NCBI GenBank assembly: GCA_009936995.1
Contig: JAACDH010000488.1
Coordinates: forward strand, 1 to 37,321
Reading direction: 5' to 3'
Length of the DNA stretch: 37,321 bases
DNA from: Rhodobacterales bacterium
GTDB taxonomy: Bacteria; Myxococcota_A; UBA796; GCA-2862545
Below the pieces are notes generated by a model. The model worked only from the letters and a program-made list of their open reading frames with translations, had not been told where the DNA came from and searched no databases. Shown piece after piece: positions 34,514 to 37,321 of this stretch; positions within the stretch are counted from its first letter, which is position 1, and each line of letters starts with the position of its first letter. Made by a program: the position numbers and the translations under genes.

Positions 34514-34860
34514 ACCTCTGTGCGGGCCATTTCCAGCCCATCCTGGCCCGATACCCGCACAACCCGCACAAGTCCTGGGTGGCTCTGTACCGCCCTCCGT
34601 CGTGCCGAGGCCAAAGGCTGGATCACGCCAGAGCGTCTGAAGTGGGGCAACCAGCCGATGAGGCTTTACCGGCAGGAGGACTTGCCCGTCCTAAGGGCGA
34701 CCCTACGGGCGAACGGGTCAGGTTCGCGGACGAGGAGACCTTCACCACCGCAGACGTGGCCGAACGCCTCGGGGTCTCAGAGAACACGGTCAGGAAGTGG
34801 GAGCGGGAGGGGGAACTCCCGCCGGTACGGAGGGGACACGAAACGTCAGATGACGACCAG
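34514..34860 (+). pseudogene. Frameshifted helix-turn-helix regulator
   Basis: Coding signal alternates between two frames. First YPHNPHKSWVALYR, then in another frame RRAEAKGWITPERLKWGNQ and RLYRQEDLPVLRATL, then back to VRFADEETFTTADVAERLG and SENTVRKWEREGELPPVRRG. The last two are a clear MerR/excisionase-type HTH; the middle also looks like a MerR-like recognition unit. Two frameshifts are implied. It is possibly a regulator of the adjoining integrated element. Confidence 0.4.
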
Positions 34861-34922
34861 CCCGATGGACAAGGGATGGACAGAATCGCTGTGTGTTGTT
34901 CACCAACTGCCAAGGAGAATCC

Positions 34923-35225
34923 ATGGCCAAAAGAAAGCCCATCCTGATCTGGGACACAGAGGATATTTACGCCATCAAGGAACTCATCAACCGTCGCAAC
35001 GACAGGCTGATTAATCCCAGCGTTGTTCCGCACAGCACCCTCCTTCCAGAATGGCGAGATGAGTTGCCCAAGCGTGGCTGGGTTCGTGTTGCGGGTCTTT
35101 GGTACAACCCTGCCTCTTGTCGAAGCGGGGCGGTTCAAGACCCACCTGCTTCGACAAGGCGCGAAGGGTCCACGCAATGGGATCCTTGGGACGCCAGCCC
35201 AGGTTGGAGTCGAGGTTCCTCTTGA
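34923..35225 (+). CDS. Small protein of unknown function
   Basis: Start ATG 34923 follows AAGGAG by five bases, a strong site. The first 60 residues (MAKRKPILIWDTEDIYAIKE, then RNDRLINPSVVPHSTLL) look like real protein. From about 35105 the frame runs antisense through the end of the convergent 35011-35871 gene and loses coding character. The true gene may have been cut and continue in foreign sequence. No family recognised. Confidence 0.45.
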   Translation: MAKRKPILIWDTEDIYAIKELINRRNDRLINPSVVPHSTLLPEWRDELPKRGWVRVAGLWYNPASCRSGAVQDPPASTRREGSTQWDPWDASPGWSRGSS

Positions 35226-35871
35226 GTCCGTCCTCCAGGGAGAGCATCCCGATCATCAGGCGAAAGTCCCTGTCCGCGATCTTGGTCAAGGGATGCTTCT
35301 TCCCGCTGACAGCCTTCGGGGCCTTGAGGGTCCAGAACTCCCAGACCTCGGGATGACGGAAGTCCAGCAGGTCCGAGAGCGCGTACAGCCAGGAGTAGAC
35401 CTCGTCTTGGTAATACGAAAGATCAACGATCAACGGCACGTGCCCCAAGCGGTCCGACCACTTGACCTTGACCGCATCCTCCCTGTTGCACCAGGTCACC
35501 TTGTTGGAAAGACGGTTGAGCACCTTGAGGGCAGGCTCGGAGAGGGGCGGTGGCGTGTGACGCCATGAGTACCGAGGCACTCCCTCGTAGGGGTCGTACC
35601 TCTCCACCTTCTCCAGGAGACCCTTGTCCACGAGCCGCCGACGGGTCCGCGTCATGTTCCCGATCTCTCTCGGAGTCGGGTGGTCCGGGTCTGCTCCCGT
35701 TCCGAGGATGATGGTCACCTCCTCGGGCGTCCAGATCCGCCACTTGCCTCGTTCCTTCTCCTGCTCGGTGACCCCGAACATGGCGTAAAACTTGATGAGC
35801 CGCTCGCTCATCGGCCCTACCTGAATCACGCCGATCGGCACCATCTTGCCCCACCAGACTTTCGTCTCCAT
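35011..35871 (-). CDS. Winged-helix-like protein of integrated element
   Basis: A 286-residue protein with ATG 35871 preceded by GGGAGAA. Residues about 45-110 (WTPEEVTIILGTGADP, PREIGNMTRTRRRLVDKGLL, VERYDPYEGVPRYSW) look like a winged-helix domain where a recognition helix precedes a beta hairpin. The rest is mixed helix/strand with many aromatics (YYQDEVYSWLYALSDLLDF) and no named family. Such proteins are common in phages and integrative elements as regulators or replication accessories. The last 30 residues overlap the convergent small gene and look less natural. It ends with TAA. Confidence 0.65.
   Translation of the reverse strand: METKVWWGKMVPIGVIQVGPMSERLIKFYAMFGVTEQEKERGKWRIWTPEEVTIILGTGADPDHPTPREIGNMTRTRRRLVDKGLLEKVERYDPYEGVPRYSWRHTPPPLSEPALKVLNRLSNKVTWCNREDAVKVKWSDRLGHVPLIVDLSYYQDEVYSWLYALSDLLDFRHPEVWEFWTLKAPKAVSGKKHPLTKIADRDFRLMIGMLSLEDGLKRNLDSNLGWRPKDPIAWTLRALSKQVGLEPPRFDKRQGCTKDPQHEPSHAWATHLAILEGGCCAEQRWD
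35116..35158. repeat. 11-bp inverted repeat in convergent overlap
   Basis: CTTGTCGAAGC (35116-35126) and GCTTCGACAAG (35148-35158) are exact inverted copies around a 21-base loop. They lie where the ends of the two convergent genes overlap. It could be a bidirectional terminator or a rearrangement joint. Confidence 0.45.
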
Positions 35872-35892
35872 ACGTTCTCCCGCATCGTTGTT

Positions 35893-35916
35893 GTTTCAGC
35901 GGGAAGCACCCCCGCT
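35893..35916. repeat. GTTTCAGCGGG motif with hairpin
   Basis: GTTTCAGCGGG (35893-35903) recurs exactly at 36315-36325. Here its end also forms a stem AGCGGG/CCCGCT around a seven-base loop (35898-35916). The two motif copies flank the excisionase-like gene and could be protein-binding sites. Confidence 0.4.
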
Positions 35917-35976
35917 ATGACGAGTACCGGAACGGGATCAGAATCGCCCCCCCAGGCCTTTGAGAGGAACCGAAGC

Positions 35977-36174
35977 CTACGGATGTTTGGTAGGAGGGTT
36001 TCGAAACCTCACAGGGCGAACCGTTGGAATACGGACTCGGATTGCACGAGGACCAAGCCGTAGACACTCCAATGACCCCCGAGCCGCTGCTCGGCGCACT
36101 GTCTTCGGCGTGGTCTTGAGCAGTTTCGCCATCTCACTGACAAGCATCCATGAGGAGTCTGGGTCAAGAGTCAT
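35977..36174 (-). CDS. Excisionase-like HTH protein
   Basis: A 65-residue protein. ATG 36174 follows AAGGAGG by six bases, a near-perfect ribosome site. The sequence SWMLVSEMAKLLKTTPKTVR then RAAARGSLECLRLGPRAIRV is the excisionase/AlpA-type helix-turn-helix with wing, which bends DNA or sets recombination direction. It is divergent from the serine recombinase 430 bases away, an arrangement typical of integrative elements. It ends with TAG. Confidence 0.7.
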   Translation of the reverse strand: MTLDPDSSWMLVSEMAKLLKTTPKTVRRAAARGSLECLRLGPRAIRVRIPTVRPVRFRNPPTKHP

Positions 36175-36607
36175 CTACGACCTCCTTCTTCTCCTTCAGG
36201 GCATATAGACAAGTTACCGATCTCGAAATGACCGTTCCGGGCGCTGACAACCGCTTGGGCCTCGTGACCGCGCGCTTCCATCAAACCGGCGGTGAGAAAC
36301 AACTTTGAACTGTGGTTTCAGCGGGTGGGAATGGCCTTATGGAAACTTAAGAGGCCCGTAGGGTGCCGGAGAAACCGGGGTTTCTGACGAAAACTGCCCG
36401 TTGCGGAACGAATTTGGTGGCCAAAACGGTCGACTCTCTCCCAATAAGGGTGAAGCGGCAAACTTCGACCGGTCACATTGTCACAGCGCGTGGCGTTGAG
36501 AGCCGCCACAAGGTGAACCCGTACTGACGAGGACGCTGATTGCGTGCGTCCCGACGGCACTGTGACACCCGCCCACGACTGAACCCGCATCCACTTGGAG
36601 GTGACCC
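36175..36607. other. Divergent control region of recombinase and excisionase
   Basis: A 430-base non-coding stretch. It holds the second GTTTCAGCGGG copy (36315-36325), a compact palindrome (36370-36385) and presumably both promoters. No attachment-site duplication can be shown because the other element end is not identified. Confidence 0.45.
36370..36385. promoter_or_regulatory. Perfect palindrome AGAAACC-GG-GGTTTCT
   Basis: Seven-base arms match exactly around a two-base centre. Size and position, 220 bases before the serine recombinase, fit an operator or a recombinase core site with a two-base crossover. Inference only. Confidence 0.4.
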
Positions 36608-37300
36608 ATGACGAAGGCTGTTGGCTACATCCGCGTGAGCACCGAGAAGCAGGCCACGGGTGGTCTGAGCCTCGCTGCCCAGCGGGCACAGTTGGAGGCG
36701 TACGCGAGCCTGTACGAGATCGAACTCGTGGGCATCGAGGAGGACGCCGGAGCCTCGGCGAAGTCCCTCCAGCGAGATGGCCTCGCTCGGGCGCTCACGA
36801 GGCTGGAGTCCGGTGAGGCCAATGCCCTGTTGATCTCCAAGCTCGACCGCCTCACTCGGTCGGTGGTTGACCTCAACACGCTGATCCAGCGGTACTTCAT
36901 CGGCACCACGGGGTTGAGCCTGCTGAGCGTCAACGAGCACATCGACACTCGCAGCGCCGGGGGGCGGATGATCCTGTCCGTAATCACCGTGATTGGCGAG
37001 TGGGAGCGGGCCTCGGCGTCCGAGCGGACCAGTGCGGCGATGCAGGCAAAGAAGCGACGTGGCGAGTACACTGGCGGACCTGTTCCATATGGCTTCCGGC
37101 TCGGAGACGACGGCATTCACCTGGAGCCGGAACTGTCGGAGCGGGACATCATCTTGGAGGCGAAGAAGCGTCGGCTCCGGGGTTGGTCTCTCCGCCGCGT
37201 GGGCCGCTCCTTGACTGCTGACGGGCTGTACACCCGGAACGGGAGGCCGTGGCACCCCGGCCAGGTGGCACGGCTGCTGGAGGCGTCTCATGGGGCGTAG
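36608..37300 (+). CDS. Serine site-specific recombinase
   Basis: A 230-residue resolvase/invertase-type recombinase. Nucleophile Ser11 in VGYIRVSTEKQATGGLS, followed by AQRAQLEAYA, ISKLDRLTRSVVDLN and GGRMILSVITVIGEWERASA (the long dimer helix). The C-terminal part (KRRGEYTGGPVPYGFRLGDD, then RGWSLRRVGRSLTADGLYTR) is the short recombinase/HTH region with the final RPWHPGQVARLL. It is far shorter than large serine integrases, so it resembles IS607/resolvase-like or minimal integrases. ATG 36608 follows GGAGGTG. It ends with TAG close to the window edge. It probably moves the element that starts near 34.5 kb. Confidence 0.9.
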   Translation: MTKAVGYIRVSTEKQATGGLSLAAQRAQLEAYASLYEIELVGIEEDAGASAKSLQRDGLARALTRLESGEANALLISKLDRLTRSVVDLNTLIQRYFIGTTGLSLLSVNEHIDTRSAGGRMILSVITVIGEWERASASERTSAAMQAKKRRGEYTGGPVPYGFRLGDDGIHLEPELSERDIILEAKKRRLRGWSLRRVGRSLTADGLYTRNGRPWHPGQVARLLEASHGA

Positions 37301-37321
37301 AGAGCGGCGCAAGCGTGGACG

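Noticed and set aside
1-37321. Genome-wide reassignment of TAG
   Set aside because: The porin at 32221 ends in a canonical aromatic residue followed by TAG, and hisD and others also end naturally with TAG, so TAG still terminates.

Overview
This 37.3 kb window is GC-rich bacterial chromosome, most likely from the Myxococcota / former Deltaproteobacteria. That placement is an inference. It rests on a secreted protein with a MYXO-CTERM-like tail (22239-23000), a lipoprotein with a long Thr/Ser/Gly tether (29833-30906), many sensor kinases and strong G/C third-position bias. No rRNA, tRNA or CRISPR array was seen.

Layout. 1-1071 (-) is a membrane histidine kinase cut by the window edge. 1.1-1.6 kb holds a short repeat and a wrecked IS91-type transposase. 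1.8-3.5 kb (-) encodes a beta-barrel-like protein and a CIA30-domain protein. 3.9-4.3 kb (+) is a BLUF blue-light sensor broken by one in-frame TAG. 4.7-7.4 kb (-) is an exported M1 metallopeptidase. 7.5-9.5 kb has a truncated renalase-like oxidoreductase and an intact CrtI-like FAD oxidoreductase. 9.6-10.8 kb (-) is a CBS / HEPN-like / DUF3293 protein.

The centre, 11.4-18.6 kb (+), is a complete histidine operon: leader peptide and attenuator, hisG, hisC fused to a HAD phosphatase, hisB, hisH-hisF, hisA-hisI-hisE, hisD. Six tightly overlapping genes carry the whole pathway. The HAD domain is the only candidate for the histidinol-phosphatase step.

18.6-24.7 kb is patchy. It has a GH31 glycosidase lipoprotein and the MYXO-CTERM protein, set among pieces of IS5- and IS91-type transposases, a sterol-desaturase-like gene and a copper monooxygenase. 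24.7-29.2 kb (-) is an ATPase/TPR regulator coupled to a PAS histidine kinase; the regulator's frame carries two in-frame TAG codons. 29.8-33.5 kb holds a propeller-like lipoprotein, another IS91 wreck and a phosphate-selective-type porin. 33.6-34.4 kb is an IS21 remnant. 34.5-37.3 kb looks like the edge of an integrated element: damaged HTH gene, winged-helix protein, excisionase-like protein and a serine recombinase.

Most interesting: (1) the fused, attenuator-controlled his operon; (2) four in-frame amber codons in three otherwise intact genes; (3) a roughly 110-bp repeat with a conserved TATACT that sits upstream of two different reading frames.
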